Program-made: the position numbers and the translations under genes
Shown here: in pieces, positions 1-11,448 of the stretch
How positions within the stretch are numbered: the first letter of the stretch is position 1
How the letters are laid out: every line of letters starts with the position of its first letter
Source: Molanna angustata
Taxonomy: Eukaryota > Arthropoda > Insecta > Trichoptera > Molannidae
Length of the DNA stretch: 64,000 bases
Assembly (NCBI GenBank): GCA_963576475.1
Contig: OY754974.1
Span: 7,855,974-7,919,973, forward strand
Direction of reading: 5' to 3'
The notes under the pieces: generated by a model
Databases searched by the model: none
What the model was told of the DNA's origin: nothing
Seen by the model: the letters and a program-made list of their open reading frames with translations, nothing else

Positions 1-162
1 TTGAAGTTTGTGGAAGCGATCTCGAAGACTGTCGTGGGCAGCGGCATTCTCGAGATATTCCGCCTCGAGGCTCGACGGCAATAATTTTCTTAATAATACT
101 AAGCAACCGGTGGTGCCTGTAATTTCGAGCCATATTTTTTGGAATCTCTCAGCGTCGAACAT
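1..162 (-). CDS. N-terminal coding exon of an unrecognised protein, cut by the window edge
   Basis: Reading the minus strand from the ATG at 162-160 gives 54 uninterrupted codons to the left edge, beginning MFDAERFQKIWLEITGTTG and ending FHKLQ. The codons are far richer in G and C than the flanking DNA. The peptide looks like ordinary globular or helical protein (charged, with Leu heptads such as LVLLRKLLPSSLEAEYL) and not like random translation. The context before the ATG (AAC) is acceptable. The frame stays open upstream to a TAA at about 273-275, but no other in-frame ATG occurs, so this one is the likely start. I see no signal peptide. I do not recognise the family. The rest of the gene lies left of the window. 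Confidence 0.6.
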   Translation of the reverse strand, partial: MFDAERFQKIWLEITGTTGCLVLLRKLLPSSLEAEYLENAAAHDSLRDRFHKLQ

Positions 163-799
163 GTTCAAATCACACCGAGGAGGTTTTACACAGAGTCAAA
201 ACGATCCAAGACATGTGAATTTGAATAAATAATAACAAGAGCAACGACAAGAAGCTATATAAAGTAACGATTATTTGTTCTGGATGCCATCTTGCCGTAA
301 TGATACTTGAAGGATGAGACAAGTATCACACACGTGTTGGCAGACATTAACCGTGAAAAAGTTTAAGTAATGCAACCATACTCATATCACATAATGTATT
401 AAACTTGTAATCAATATATTGTATGTTATTGAAAATGCCTCTAATCACAATCATATCAATAAAATGGACTCAAATTTGATTGAACGTTTTTCAAATTGGT
501 TTATGTGGTTGTTTTATTTTACTGTTGCAATCCTGAGTGTATAAATTTTAAGCATCATACATTTTAAGATACACAACAATTTTAATATAAATAGGAACAT
601 CTCAAAATTAATCATAATTCATGAAGAAAATGCAACGCATTCTGCACTGGAAATACAAGACAGCAGAGGTATATGTAATCGTTGACCCGTAACTAACCTA
701 ACATGATAATTGAAAACTTGAGTTCTATAGTTGCATTCTTTGGAACTTTTTTAGGATTAGGGTCCATTATACTCCTCCTAAAACTATTACAAATAAACA
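163..799. other. 5' flank of the left-edge gene, no other feature seen
   Basis: AT-rich sequence expected to contain the 5' UTR and promoter of the minus-strand gene at the left edge. No core-promoter motif could be placed with confidence. No coding or repeat signal is visible. Confidence 0.4.
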
Positions 800-1480
800 T
801 TAATAAGACAAAAATCATGTCCTCAATAGGTTCAAAACCCATAAAAATTGATGGTCAAGATGTTGGCAGAGTAGAATCATAATATATGTCTTCATCGGTC
901 ACACCGTGAAACTGGGAAGAGATAATTTAGAAGCTGAACTAGAAAGAAGAAGAGGTCTAGGATGGGCTGCGTTCAGCAAATTATCAAATGATCTGAAATC
1001 TACAAATATCCCAATCCGCTTAAATAAAAAAAGTTTTTGATGCTTGCGTACTCCCTGTGCTCACATATGGCTTTGAAACATCCGCACTGATTAAGAGAAT
1101 GATGGATAAGCTAAGGGTGACACAAAGAGCGATGGAAATAAGAACGTTGAATATCTCGCTAAGGGACCACAAAACTGGATTAGGGTCGGGAATACACAGA
1201 GTAGCGGATGTAGCTAAAAGAATAGCGGAGTTAAAGTAGAGTTGGGCGGGTCAAATATCTCGGATATCGGACGAACGATGGACATAAAGTTGTGATGGAC
1301 TGGAGGCCAAGAACAGGAAGCAGGCGTGGGAAGGCCCCAGACCAGATGGTTCAATCACATAAAAAAATGGCAGGTCCAGAATGGCATAGGATAGAGACCA
1401 GTGGAAATCCAAGCGGGAGGCCTTTGTCCAATACTGGACTCAAGAAGAGGCTGAGTATTCTAAGTAAGTATAATCCTCCG
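800..1480 (+). mobile_element. Decayed RTE-like non-LTR retrotransposon, 3' part
   Basis: Broken frames give the usual order of the reverse-transcriptase tail: INKTKIM near 801, a YLGH-like block near 880, FDACVLPVLTYG near 1037-1070, then KLRVTQRAME and LRDH near 1110-1165, VADVAKRIAELK near 1205, a WRPRTGSRR block near 1300, and a last block near 1420 equivalent to AFVQYWT. Several frameshifts and stops interrupt it, so it cannot encode an active protein. The 5' end is missing. A related fragment lies at 62805-63255. Confidence 0.75.
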
Positions 1481-2243
1481 AAAAAGCGCACTACTGCGTT
1501 GGGGAGAATTTGCAATTCGTTAAAGCAAATATTATGATCTATTGATGTTTCGCATCTTAAAATAGAATTCACACATAAAATATTCTTCAAACTTAATTTC
1601 AATAATTAATTAGTTAATTTACAACCAAATAAAAATACATTAAACTACCTTAAACAATATCCATAAAATAGTCACTTTGAAATCGCCAGGAGAACACTTT
1701 TAATCAATTAAACTAATACTTCAGTAATGGGAAAAGGATGTGGTTGACATTATATGAGCATTATAAATATCAAAATTAAGTTTAAGTTTCATTTGAAAAC
1801 TCCAAATTAACATAGTGTATATTTGTTTTGATTGGACAGGACGTGGAGCCATTAGAGATTTTATCTTAGAAGAAATGAAGAAATAAAAACATAGTATCGA
1901 TCTCTCACCTTTGCCAAATTGTTTTAATGTCGGACTAATTCACGTAAAAAATACTATGACAATAAATTTTACATAATATGCCAACTGGATGATAACCAAT
2001 ATGGCTCCATATAGATTGTATATACTCACACATTATATTAAATACAGAATATGTCACTCTGAGATTAGGTACAATTTACGAGAGATGGATAACCGACGGT
2101 ACTCGTGCCATATATAATTCCATCCAAGATGCCAAATGTTATTTTATTGCGTGGAATTTGAAGTTTGGTGTAGAAATTCTGATGATATACGTATTATATA
2201 TATCTCCTTAAGATTAGATTTATACTCAACATATAGCTTCATA
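1481..2243. other. Intergenic AT-rich DNA, nothing identified
   Basis: No open frame with protein-like composition, no clear terminal repeats and no RNA gene were seen. Confidence 0.4.
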
Positions 2244-2422
2244 GCCCCCAAGTCAAATTGAAAACGCTGTTCGTTTTCGCCAAGCGCTAATTTTTTTTGT
2301 ATGGGATTTGACGTTTGTTGTAGAAATTTTTTCTACAATAACAAACAACAAACGTCAAATCCCATACAAAAAAAATTAGCGCTTGGCGAAAACGAACAGC
2401 GTTTTCAATTTGACTTGGGGGC
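2244..2422. mobile_element. Palindromic (fold-back) MITE
   Basis: The left arm starts GCCCCCAAGTCAAATTG and the right arm ends CAATTTGACTTGGGGGC. The arms remain near-perfect reverse complements for about 85 bp up to a small loop at about 2325-2335. The flanks read ATA on both sides, a possible 3-bp target duplication. There is no coding capacity. The near identity of the arms implies recent origin or arm-to-arm correction. Confidence 0.75.
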
Positions 2423-3832
2423 ATAATGTGGTTTTATGGATAAAATCCATATAATTTCATCTAGGAATTGGTCATCGTCTTTATCCATAAAATTTGAAAT
2501 TCAATGTTATCAAAAATTTCATGGAGAATTCAACGTCGTCTTTCTCAACAAAACCTCATATTTCTCATCTAAATTATTTAAATGCATTAATTTTTTTGTA
2601 TAAATCGTGAAGACATATTTCGCTACAAGGTCTCTACAAAAATAAAATTGCATTTTTTGTCGAAATTATTGTAAGTATTCTTTGTAGTTCTCTGACTCCA
2701 GAAAGTATAAGGCTGTTCCAGAAGTCAGTTCTCCTCTCCAACCCAATATTGTAGTGTAGGTATTAAGTAGTAGGTACACATTAGATCGAAGAAAGGTTTC
2801 GTAAAAAAGATTGTCGACTTCATGATTGTTAGCGTCAAACTTTCAACTTCAATCAAGTCCGCTTGAAATTTCTTCGTCAATAAGACTATAATTGTGTCAG
2901 AGAGACAGAAAGAGACATAATATATTATGTATAGTTGTACAGACTGACCGCGCCTGGCTGACATGCCCTGTGTCATGTTTGTTCTCGATATGTTGTACCA
3001 TAGTATGTAGATATGTATGCGTGGTGAAACTTGTCAGGTAAGTTCACATTTGCGCGGTTTCCTGTGTAAATACAGACATAACGTTTTGAAGACACCGCTC
3101 TCAGTCCTAGCATGTTCAGTATATTATACATAATTATTTAACGATATCAAACAGCGGAACATTTAAGTGATATTCGCGATAATATATTATGATAGTACCT
3201 ATACCCATTAAAGCGAGGCGTGAAAAAACATTCGATTCCATACTTCTGGGCTTTTAATTGACCCAAAGCAACAACTTTAATTATTATGGTTCATTTTGTA
3301 GATCGGAGGCAATTGACAAGGGTTCGAATCCTGCCTCAACCGATTTTGTTTATTTTTTTCTTATTTATATAAAAAAAATGTTTTTATTATTGTTGGTAAA
3401 TTCATAAAAAAACACGAATGAGTTTTTTGATAAGACCAGTGTCGAAACAACTGCATCTTCCTCAGGACAGATTACAACTAATAAAGAAGTGGTCGCTTCG
3501 AAACTGATCATGTCAAATAGCTCATTCGCGGCTTGAAAAAACTCCCGATCAAAGATTTTCAATCAATTTATCTTTCATACTTACATAAGCATCATCAATG
3601 CTTTACGCACTTATATCCATGGATCCAGAGACGTTTACAAGAATCTCCATCTATCAGATCCGGTACTGTCTATTTCCATTCCTTAATATCAAGATACTGC
3701 ATGCTGTTTCCTCAAAACTCAAAGTTAATCCTTAGGCTCCAGGTATCCCATGCGAAGATTACATAATGTCACAATCATTATGTAATCTTAATTTTTAGCT
3801 ATTAGAAGGATATAGATAATATGCCATAAATA
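2423..3832. other. Intergenic DNA with small SINE-like and Penelope-like scraps
   Basis: Most of this stretch shows nothing. At about 3310-3345 a B-box-like GGTTCGAATCCTGCC precedes a T-rich tract, resembling the SINE family at 61877. At about 3410-3540 the minus strand carries a TCCTGAGGAAGA phrase and a TTTCGAAGCGACCACTTC phrase, similar in kind to the inverted repeat at 11449. Both are too short to classify firmly. Confidence 0.35.
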
Positions 3833-4120
3833 TGTCCTATTCTGATTCGCTTCAAAATTAGATTTTATCCGCGCGGTGTGACGTTATGAGTCCCGTATAA
3901 ATGCAGTCAAAATTCAATCGGATAAATTTAGACGAATAAGCCCCTCTAGACATCGTGTCATTTAGCTCAAGAAAAGAAACAAGAAAAGATAACTCAATGT
4001 ATGGAAGTGACAGTTGACACGTGACTGGCAACTGTCACTTCAATACATTGAGTTATCTTTTCTTGTTTTATTTCTTGAGCTAAATGACACGTTGTCTAGG
4101 GGGGGGGGCAGAATAGGACA
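3833..4120. mobile_element. MITE with TGTCCTATTCTG ends and an internal palindrome
   Basis: The terminal inverted repeats are TGTCCTATTCTG at the left and CAGAATAGGACA at the right. The left 110 bp match the related element at 44167 inside the F-box gene, sharing a block with GACGTTATGAG and TATAAATGCAGTCAA in the opposite order. An inner palindrome at 3941-4104 (arms of about 70 bp, left CCCCTCTAGACATCGTGTCA) makes this copy longer than the other. Confidence 0.7.
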
Positions 4121-5140
4121 TGTAGCTATATTTAGATACTTTTTTTATACATGAAATTATTTTAAGTACATATATATTTTTATTTATCATAGTTTATGAT
4201 ATTTTGTAAATAAGTCAAATTATTTTGCTAAGTACTACCGACTTATTATTTTTTGTATATTTATAGTTTCTGTTACTGCTGTTATAATTATATTCGTACT
4301 TATTGTATTTATAAGGATGGCTGACTGGCAGATATTATTACCTTCTTGCAATAAGTCTGCCAAATTATGTTAAGAAATCAACATGCACAATAAATGGTTT
4401 TTATTAGTATAATGTTCAAAGTCAGATATATTTTGTTATTTTATTTACTTGATACATCAGCTGCTAAGAATGGCAAAAGTGTATATTGGCAAACAACAAT
4501 GTGTACCTACATATATTTGTAACGAGTGGGATGTGGCCAACACTAAACTCTCCACTACATATTATGTGTAGGTACATATTTTATTCTTGAAAGGTTGAAA
4601 ATCCATAAATGAATTTTTATGAAGTACCTACATTTCTAAGTATAGTCATAGTAAAATGTGGTTTTCGGTTATCTTTGCCTACCCTGTGAGGAAGATGGCG
4701 TGATAATATGAAGTGAAGAGTAAAAATAGAATTTTCTATAGAAACAAATACAATATAAATATAAAGATGATGATGACTCAATTTTCCCATAGAGAAGCTA
4801 TTTTACTTAATTTTTCATACAAATATGCAATTTCACACTTATATAACAGACCATACATAATATTTTTTATAGGTTGAATATCAATGAATGCATTTTTGAA
4901 AAGTGTATCAAAAATTTGAATAAAATAAAAAAAATCCCACTTTTCCAGACCGTGAGAGCTTTTTGAAAATTTTGACAGATGAAATCATAGAGAATAAATT
5001 AACAGATATCTATAGAAAAATTATTAGCTATAGATCTATGCACTTTACACATTTGATGTAAATATGAAGTCGATCGGACTTATAGGTAGTTTGGGGTGTA
5101 GAGAGGACAAAAAAAGGATGCGGTGTACTGCGTACGCCAT
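4121..5140. other. Intergenic AT-rich DNA, nothing identified
   Basis: No gene. The phrase GAGTGGGATGTGGCCAACAC near 4524 resembles the flank of the repeat at 40101-40140. Nothing else was recognised. Confidence 0.35.
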
Positions 5141-5356
5141 GGATAGCCTAGTCTTCACACCATTTTTTAACCTACAAAATTTTGGTAAAAATACCAATTT
5201 AGTCATTTATTTTAATATTTTAGTTACTTTTTTTAATATATAATGTAAATGGCTCACGCCAGTCGCAATTATAACTACAAACAAACCTAACCAACCTATT
5301 TTTACCAAACTTTTGTAGGTTAGGTTTACAAATATAGTGTGAAGACTAGGTTATCC
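5141..5356. mobile_element. 216-bp MITE with 20-bp inverted ends and a 10-bp target duplication
   Basis: The left end is GGATAGCCTAGTCTTCACAC. The reverse complement of the right end differs from it at one position. Both sides are flanked by a perfect direct repeat CGTACGCCAT (5131-5140 and 5357-5366). Subterminal inverted similarity continues inward (CCTACAAAATTTTGGTAAAA against TTTTACCAAACTTTTGTAGG). A 9-10 bp duplication is typical of Mutator-type transposases. The superfamily is inference. Confidence 0.8.
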
Positions 5357-5452
5357 CGTACGCCATACATACAAACACATCACGAAAAAAATTCTAAGGT
5401 GCACTCTCTACACGATACCAGTTGAGAAATTGGTGTAAAAAAAATAGCAGAC

Positions 5453-5640
5453 CAGGGGGGCAAGTCTGGTTCAATCGGCGAAATCAAAACCCTCGTGATT
5501 ACCCATATCATGGATATAATTATTATATGGAGTTCTACAATATCTTTAGATGTCATAGAACTCCTTACGATAATTATATCCATGATATGGGTAATCACTA
5601 GAGTTTTGATTTTGCCGGTCGAACCAGACTTGCCCCCCTG
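5453..5640. mobile_element. Palindromic MITE
   Basis: The left end CAGGGGGGCAAGTCTGG is the reverse complement of the right end. Arms of about 85 bp, containing GATTACCCATATCATGGAT, match with few differences around a loop near 5540-5550. The element lies about 100 bp from the one at 5141. No convincing target duplication was seen. Confidence 0.7.
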
Positions 5641-6113
5641 ATTTAATTCTATTTTATAGCATATTTTTTGAATAAATATTTCATTTATCAGTTCATAGAA
5701 ATGCGACATCGATCGGATGTGATGTATATTGGACGATCTGAAAATATTATTGGCCAATTAAAACGGCCAAGAAAATGATCAAGGTTGGACTACATGTGAC
5801 ACAAATTGTATCTATTGGACTATTAATATTGACCACATCTCTCGACAGTTATTATGTCCAACAGAGTAAATACTGAACCACGAGCAATGGGCAATGTGTT
5901 GGCAGCCATCACTTAACCGTCAACGACAGAAGATTGCCAATGTTATAAGCCGGATAGCGCTTCTGTCAATACAACAACAGACAGGACCGAATCCAAGATT
6001 ATCAATAAGTGCACCTCCCCATAAAAAAACTCGAAATATATTAATAGTTGCATATACCTACGCAAATTCTGAATTGTTTCCCCGTGGAGAGTTAGTAATA
6101 TTTCAATAGGGAC

Positions 6114-6260
6114 GAAATCAGAATATTATATAGGGAAATCAGAATATTATATAGGGAAATCAGAATATTATATAGGGAAATCAGAATATTATATAGGGAA
6201 ATCAGAATATTATATAGGGAAATCAGAATATTATATAGGGAAATCAGAATATTATATAGG
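6114..6260. repeat. Seven tandem copies of a 21-bp unit
   Basis: The unit GAAATCAGAATATTATATAG plus one G repeats seven times without change, to a total of 147 bp. The last unit passes into the end of a MITE (6240-6535), and the unit resembles that terminus. The array reads open on the minus strand only because the unit length is a multiple of three. Confidence 0.9.
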
Positions 6261-6535
6261 AAAATCAGGGACACAAGGCACTCAACAAACCAATTTCTAT
6301 ATAGATGGCGTTACAAAAAAAGTTTCTTCGTCGTTTCATAGATGGCGAACAAACGAACAGATTTTTATGATTGAAATATAGAACTTTCAAAAATTGGATT
6401 GATAGGGAACTCAATAAGAATAAATAATTGGTGAACGTTGCTCAAGCACATAAAGTGATTAAGTAAACCAGCCGATGACAGGTCATAAGACCTGTAGGTG
6501 TCTTGAGTTCCCGGTTCTCCTATAAAATTTCAACA
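6240..6535. mobile_element. Decayed MITE related to the element at 32944
   Basis: The right half (GGTGAACGTTG, AACCAGCCGATGACAGG, CCTGTAGG, TTGAGTTC, GGTTCTCCTATAA) matches the right half of the better-preserved copy at 32944-33210. The left end (ATAGGAAAATCAGGGACAC, then AAGGCAC) is diverged and is where the 21-bp array arises. Confidence 0.6.
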
Positions 6536-6604
6536 TTATTTCTACTTAGATATTAAAAAATTGTCGTAAAAACTCACTAGATAGCCGTCTACACAATCTT
6601 TAGA

Positions 6605-7070
6605 ATGAATATTTTATTTTATATTATTTTATTTTATTTTACCAAGGACAGCACACAGTACATGCATACAATTATTGAAATCAAATAAATAAAAATACAA
6701 AAATAACATGTACCTCTTACGTACTATACCTAATATCAAAATAATACAACAAAAAAGTGTGAATTAGTGGGGTGCGCGCATGAGAGAAGAGTAATACATG
6801 TGTGAGTGAAAGAGATATGCTCGATTAGGTGATATTTTTTGCCATTTAAAAAATATTTAGGTATACAACTTTCCACACTTTCAATGGGACAATGATATGG
6901 AATTGTTTCTTTGTATTTATTTAATCTTCTTGTTCGTGTTCTTTTATGTAGACCTTTAGATCTGTTTTGAAGAGTCCTACTCCCCCTGCAAAGTAGACTC
7001 CCAGCTAAACTCCATATTTTAGGCGAACTACCGCTAGATCGGGTTCTGTGAGGCTGATTGTGCACCACAA
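6605..7070 (-). mobile_element. Possible retroposon tail
   Basis: On the minus strand the segment ends in a TTGGTAAAATAAAATAAAAT-type tail, as retroposons do. Upstream lies a 110-codon open stretch starting near 7068 and rich in Arg and Ser. I could not match that stretch to a reverse-transcriptase motif in any frame, so its nature is uncertain. Confidence 0.25.
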
Positions 7071-9489
7071 TATGATGAAGAAATAATAAGTTTAAAATTA
7101 ATAATATCTGTTCGACTATTTCTGTTCATTTAATTTTGTTTCTGTTTTATGACATTACCAATTCTTTCTTGCCATGTAACAACTTTATATTTTAACAGAT
7201 TCATTTCGTAATTTTGGGTATACGTGGCAACACTTCCAACCTTTTCCTCATCCAAAAGTATTGCTACCTACAGTAGTCATCATAGTCGTCTACAACTCGT
7301 CGCCGTGTAGGTACGTCTCATTGACATTTAAAGAAGTTCAATATTTACGATACAAGACAAAATAAACATATTTCATGTAATTATATCGATCAACTAAAAC
7401 TACGCGCCGTGCGCATATAATACCCAAACCGTGTTTGAAAGTGGTGTTTTATACCAACATTAAAGTGTTGTGATATAGAATTTAGAGTGGGTGCCTTCCC
7501 ATGAAGACCTGCCGATACAAAGGTAGAAGTTCGCCACCAAGTTAGGTGCAATATTCCCTTTTCTCTATATCTAACACTTATATTGGTATATAATATGTAT
7601 ATAATTGTGTACCAACCTATCTACATTTTATGTTTTACCTTTCTTGTTTTTCTTTAATACATAACTATCTTGTATTTTATAATATGTATGTGCGTGTTTG
7701 AAACACGTTTATTCGTCTTTTTTTATATTCAGCCTGAGACCGGCTTTATTTTTTATATAATTAAATACTTACTTATATATTATTTTTAATTCCTAATAAT
7801 AGTAAAGATTTATTTATAGATTTAAGCTGTAAATAGATAAACAACTATACATAGCGCATCAATTGGTAATGAAAAAATGAGTGGGAATTTCTATATATAA
7901 TTTCTATTGCAGTAGTGTCAAGAATAACCAAATAGGAAAAAATAAAATTACTTATTTATATAGTTCATTTACTTGTTTTAAATTTCTTATATCGCATCCC
8001 TAATTTTTAATTATTTATTATATGTTTTTTGTTTTAATGTTGCATATTAATTGGTGTAAATATTTTAAAAAATATATTAAAATCGTTAACGAAAAAAACC
8101 TTAATTTTATTTTTGAAACTCGCAATGTTCTACGCCCGTTGCTTCACCATATATTAAACATTCGTTAACTCCGACCCTGGCTGCAGGGAATTGGTATAAC
8201 AACAAGAATTAACCATCAGGTAGGTATTCAGTAATTACATGTATTGGTTTTTATACAGAAACATCCACTGTTAGGTACCTACTAGGTATTTACCAAGAAA
8301 TATCACATACATACATAACTTTGTAGTATGTAATATGAATGTATGTATATAGGTTTGTGCTATGAATAGCAAATTGTGTGAAGAAATGATATTATAATCA
8401 CACACAGTTCTGAGAATCTCGAGAAAAAAATACTCTTGATATAAAATATTATTATCGCTCAGATTTACAATAGAATATGTGCGTGCAAGAAAATTCATAA
8501 TAATATGTGAAGATCAACTTGATGATGATGATTTTATTTCATACAAGCTGGCTTAGTCCCCTACAAAAGAGGTTTCGTTAAGTCTCATTAATATTTATAA
8601 TTCAGACAATGTAATTTTAAAATTCAAAGATTTTGTCTCAAAAAACATATTCAGCAGGTTTCTGAATATTATAATTATTCCATATATTATTTCGAACATC
8701 AAAATGAATGATTCATGATGGAAAAAATCCGGCTTTCGGTTTTCTATCCTACTATTTCTATCCTAATATTATTTTAATACGTGTTATACAGATCGCAACA
8801 GACGCTATTGGAATTTGAAGATTTTGATATTTTTTTCTCTTGAGTCCAATCATCAGAACTCGATGAAACATGTTTGTGTGATCACCTCAGAAAAATTCCC
8901 TCCATATTTAAACAAGAATCCATAGAATTATAATGTACAGAAGCCGCGTCTAGTACAAATTTCGAATTCAAATGTATGCCAAGTTTTTTTTACATGTGTG
9001 TGTGAGGCGGTAGATCGGTTGGTCTACGTTTTATGTAGATGTGCGTATCGGTAGGTGTACGTATACTAGAAATTCGTCTGTTTCCTCGTAGTTTTAGTTG
9101 GCATACATTATTGCGCTGACTAGGTATCATATATAATCTAAGCAAGAATCATTAAAATCGGATAATATGGTAAATAAGTACTATCGCTGAAGTGAAAATA
9201 GAAGAGTTTGACGATTTTCTCATGGAACCCGTGATCAGATCTTAAACAAATTGAAATGAAGCCAATCCGAAGTAGCCTCCTTTCTAATGAAAAAAGAATT
9301 ATCGAAATCGGACGATATCGTATAGTTATCGCTAAACTTACATAAAACAAAAAGTCATGTCGAATTGATACCCTCTCTGTTAAAAATTTGAGTGTCGAGT
9401 CATTATTTACTTTACTCGATTGTAAAAATATTTAAATAACGAATAAATTTATACGAATATAATCAAACAAGAAAATTTAATATATAAAA
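7071..9489. other. Intergenic AT-rich DNA, nothing identified
   Basis: Short open frames here have low-complexity, stop-limited composition and no motif. No inverted-repeat boundaries were found. The phrase CAAGCTGGCTTAGTCCCCTAC near 8547 could be part of a LINE 3' end, but it stands alone. Confidence 0.35.
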
Positions 9490-10098
9490 GGTCGGATAGA
9501 AAGTCTTTTCGCATATAGTATGTATAAACTTGTAATGAAATATCTTTGGCTGTACCAATAATAATAGTATCTGGCTGGTTTTGATGACATTAAAAAGGTA
9601 CATTTAAAAAAAAGAACCAAATTAGTAAAATGTTGTTTCCAGCTATTTTTCATTTGTTTTTCTTTCTGTCAAAACGAGTGAATCTAATGAAAAAATTCGA
9701 TATATTTTAAAATTTTATTACAAAAAAGGAAAAAATGCAACGCAAGCCGCGAAAAAATATTGTGACGTTTATGGACCTAATGCAGTGTCAGTAAGAATAA
9801 CACAAAGATCTCTTCAAAATGTATAGGCAGTGTCAGTAAGAATAACACAAAGGTCTCTTCAAAATGTATAGGCAGTGTCAGGTTAACATTAAAAGAACAC
9901 TGCCAAAATTACTTGTCGCGTTTTTTTGATCAGAAGTCCCAAAATTTCTACAGCAACGGGATCATGTCACTACCTACAAGATGGCAGAAAGTCATTGAAC
10001 AAAATGGCACATATATACTTTGATTAAATGTAAATAAACTTTGAAAAAAAAATGTCTTGAGTTTTCATATAAAATGCGAATAAACTTTTTCCCCAACC
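9490..10098 (+). mobile_element. Internally deleted mariner-family transposon
   Basis: The left end GGTCGGATAGAAAGTCTTTT and the right end ATAAACTTTTTCCCCAACC form imperfect inverted repeats, and the right end is followed by TA. Broken frames give the start of a mariner transposase (YYKKGKNATQAAKKYCDVYG, then AVSVRITQRS near 9720-9815) and its far C-terminus (GIMSLPTRWQKVIEQNGTYI near 9958-10015), with the catalytic middle missing. A 45-bp piece around AGTGTCAGTAAGAATAACAC is duplicated in tandem at about 9783-9875. It cannot encode an active transposase. Confidence 0.8.
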
Positions 10099-11448
10099 TA
10101 ATATATAATATGGATATAAAGCCGATTTTTTTGACAGATGTCATTTTCATAAACAAACTCATTTTTAAGTATTTAATATTATCGGAAGATCAATTTGGAA
10201 AATAAGATCAAAAGAATGTACTTCAGTAAAAATTTATGAAATATTAAATAAGTAGGTACATATTTTTTTTATTTGTAGTTATAAATAAAAAAAATACGCC
10301 TGATGAAAAAGCTTCATAAACATTATTTAAAAGTAATTCGTTTTCCATAAATTTTGGCAATTTTGCCATCATAAGTTAGCAACTAAAATACAATAAATAA
10401 TAATAAAATCTTCCTTGGATCCTACGCTAAAATAATTATATTTTACTCGTTATTTAAAAAAAATCAAGATTATTTGCATTATGATGTTAATTATTGTACA
10501 TAAAATAAAATAAAATATGCTGCAGTAACTGATATTCGATCATACACTAAAATACGCAAACAGAGCTTAATTTCCTATGTACTTTGATCTAGGTTTTAGT
10601 AACTCAACGAATTGAGGATAAACTTTAAAATTGAGCCTTTCTGTGTACACGTGTATGTATTTTGTGGTGAGGTGGATATGACCGAAAGTAAGATATGATT
10701 CTGAAAGTATAATATTGTACAAACATAATATGGAGTTACCTACATATTTAGATACCTACCCTTTCGGGAATAATATCACAAATATTGCTTCTTTGCATCA
10801 TGAAATAAATAATAAATACATACACCGTTCTTACATACTTATTATATATACACACCATTACGCCTTAATCCTATTTGGACCAAAGTTAAAAACTATTGTT
10901 TCGAAAGGGATCATAATAGTGATGCACCGGATGTATAACAACGTACGTAGAAATCGAAGCAGATGTCAATAATAAATTTAAACTGATATATATGTGGAAG
11001 CGTAAATATATATTATAAAAAAACTATTTTTTACATTTTTTTTTCTATAACTAACTTTCAAAATTTTGTAGCTGTAAGTTCGTATTGTTCCGATCAAATG
11101 CCCGTTATAAAATTTGCGGAAGCAGAATCAGCAACAGATGTCAAAAAGCTTGCAAGAACTTCCGCAGTTGCGGAAGCGGAGTCAGAGGCCTGCTGTTTTA
11201 CTTAGAACATAATATACTTAGGTAGTATCGAATTTATCCACTTGAAGCTTTACGATGCTTGAGTTAGTCGGAAGAAATTGCCTTAGCACCAGCATTTTTA
11301 TTCTTCTTGTACATGAATCAAAATTACAAAAAAAAAAAAAAATAGTCGGAATATTACGTCATCAGACTCCCTTCATATATTCATAAAAAATATATTATTT
11401 TTCTTTTTATCAAATGCGAAATTATTGTTTTGTGGCTCCATCATTAAT
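10099..11448. other. Intergenic DNA, nothing identified
   Basis: AT-rich. A short purine-rich repeat of GCGGAAGC (near 11116 and 11170) is the only local structure. No gene signal was found. Confidence 0.35.

Noticed and set aside
6092..6274. Repetitive YNILISL peptide frame on the minus strand
   Set aside because: It arises from the 21-bp tandem repeat. There is no sequence outside the array to support a gene.
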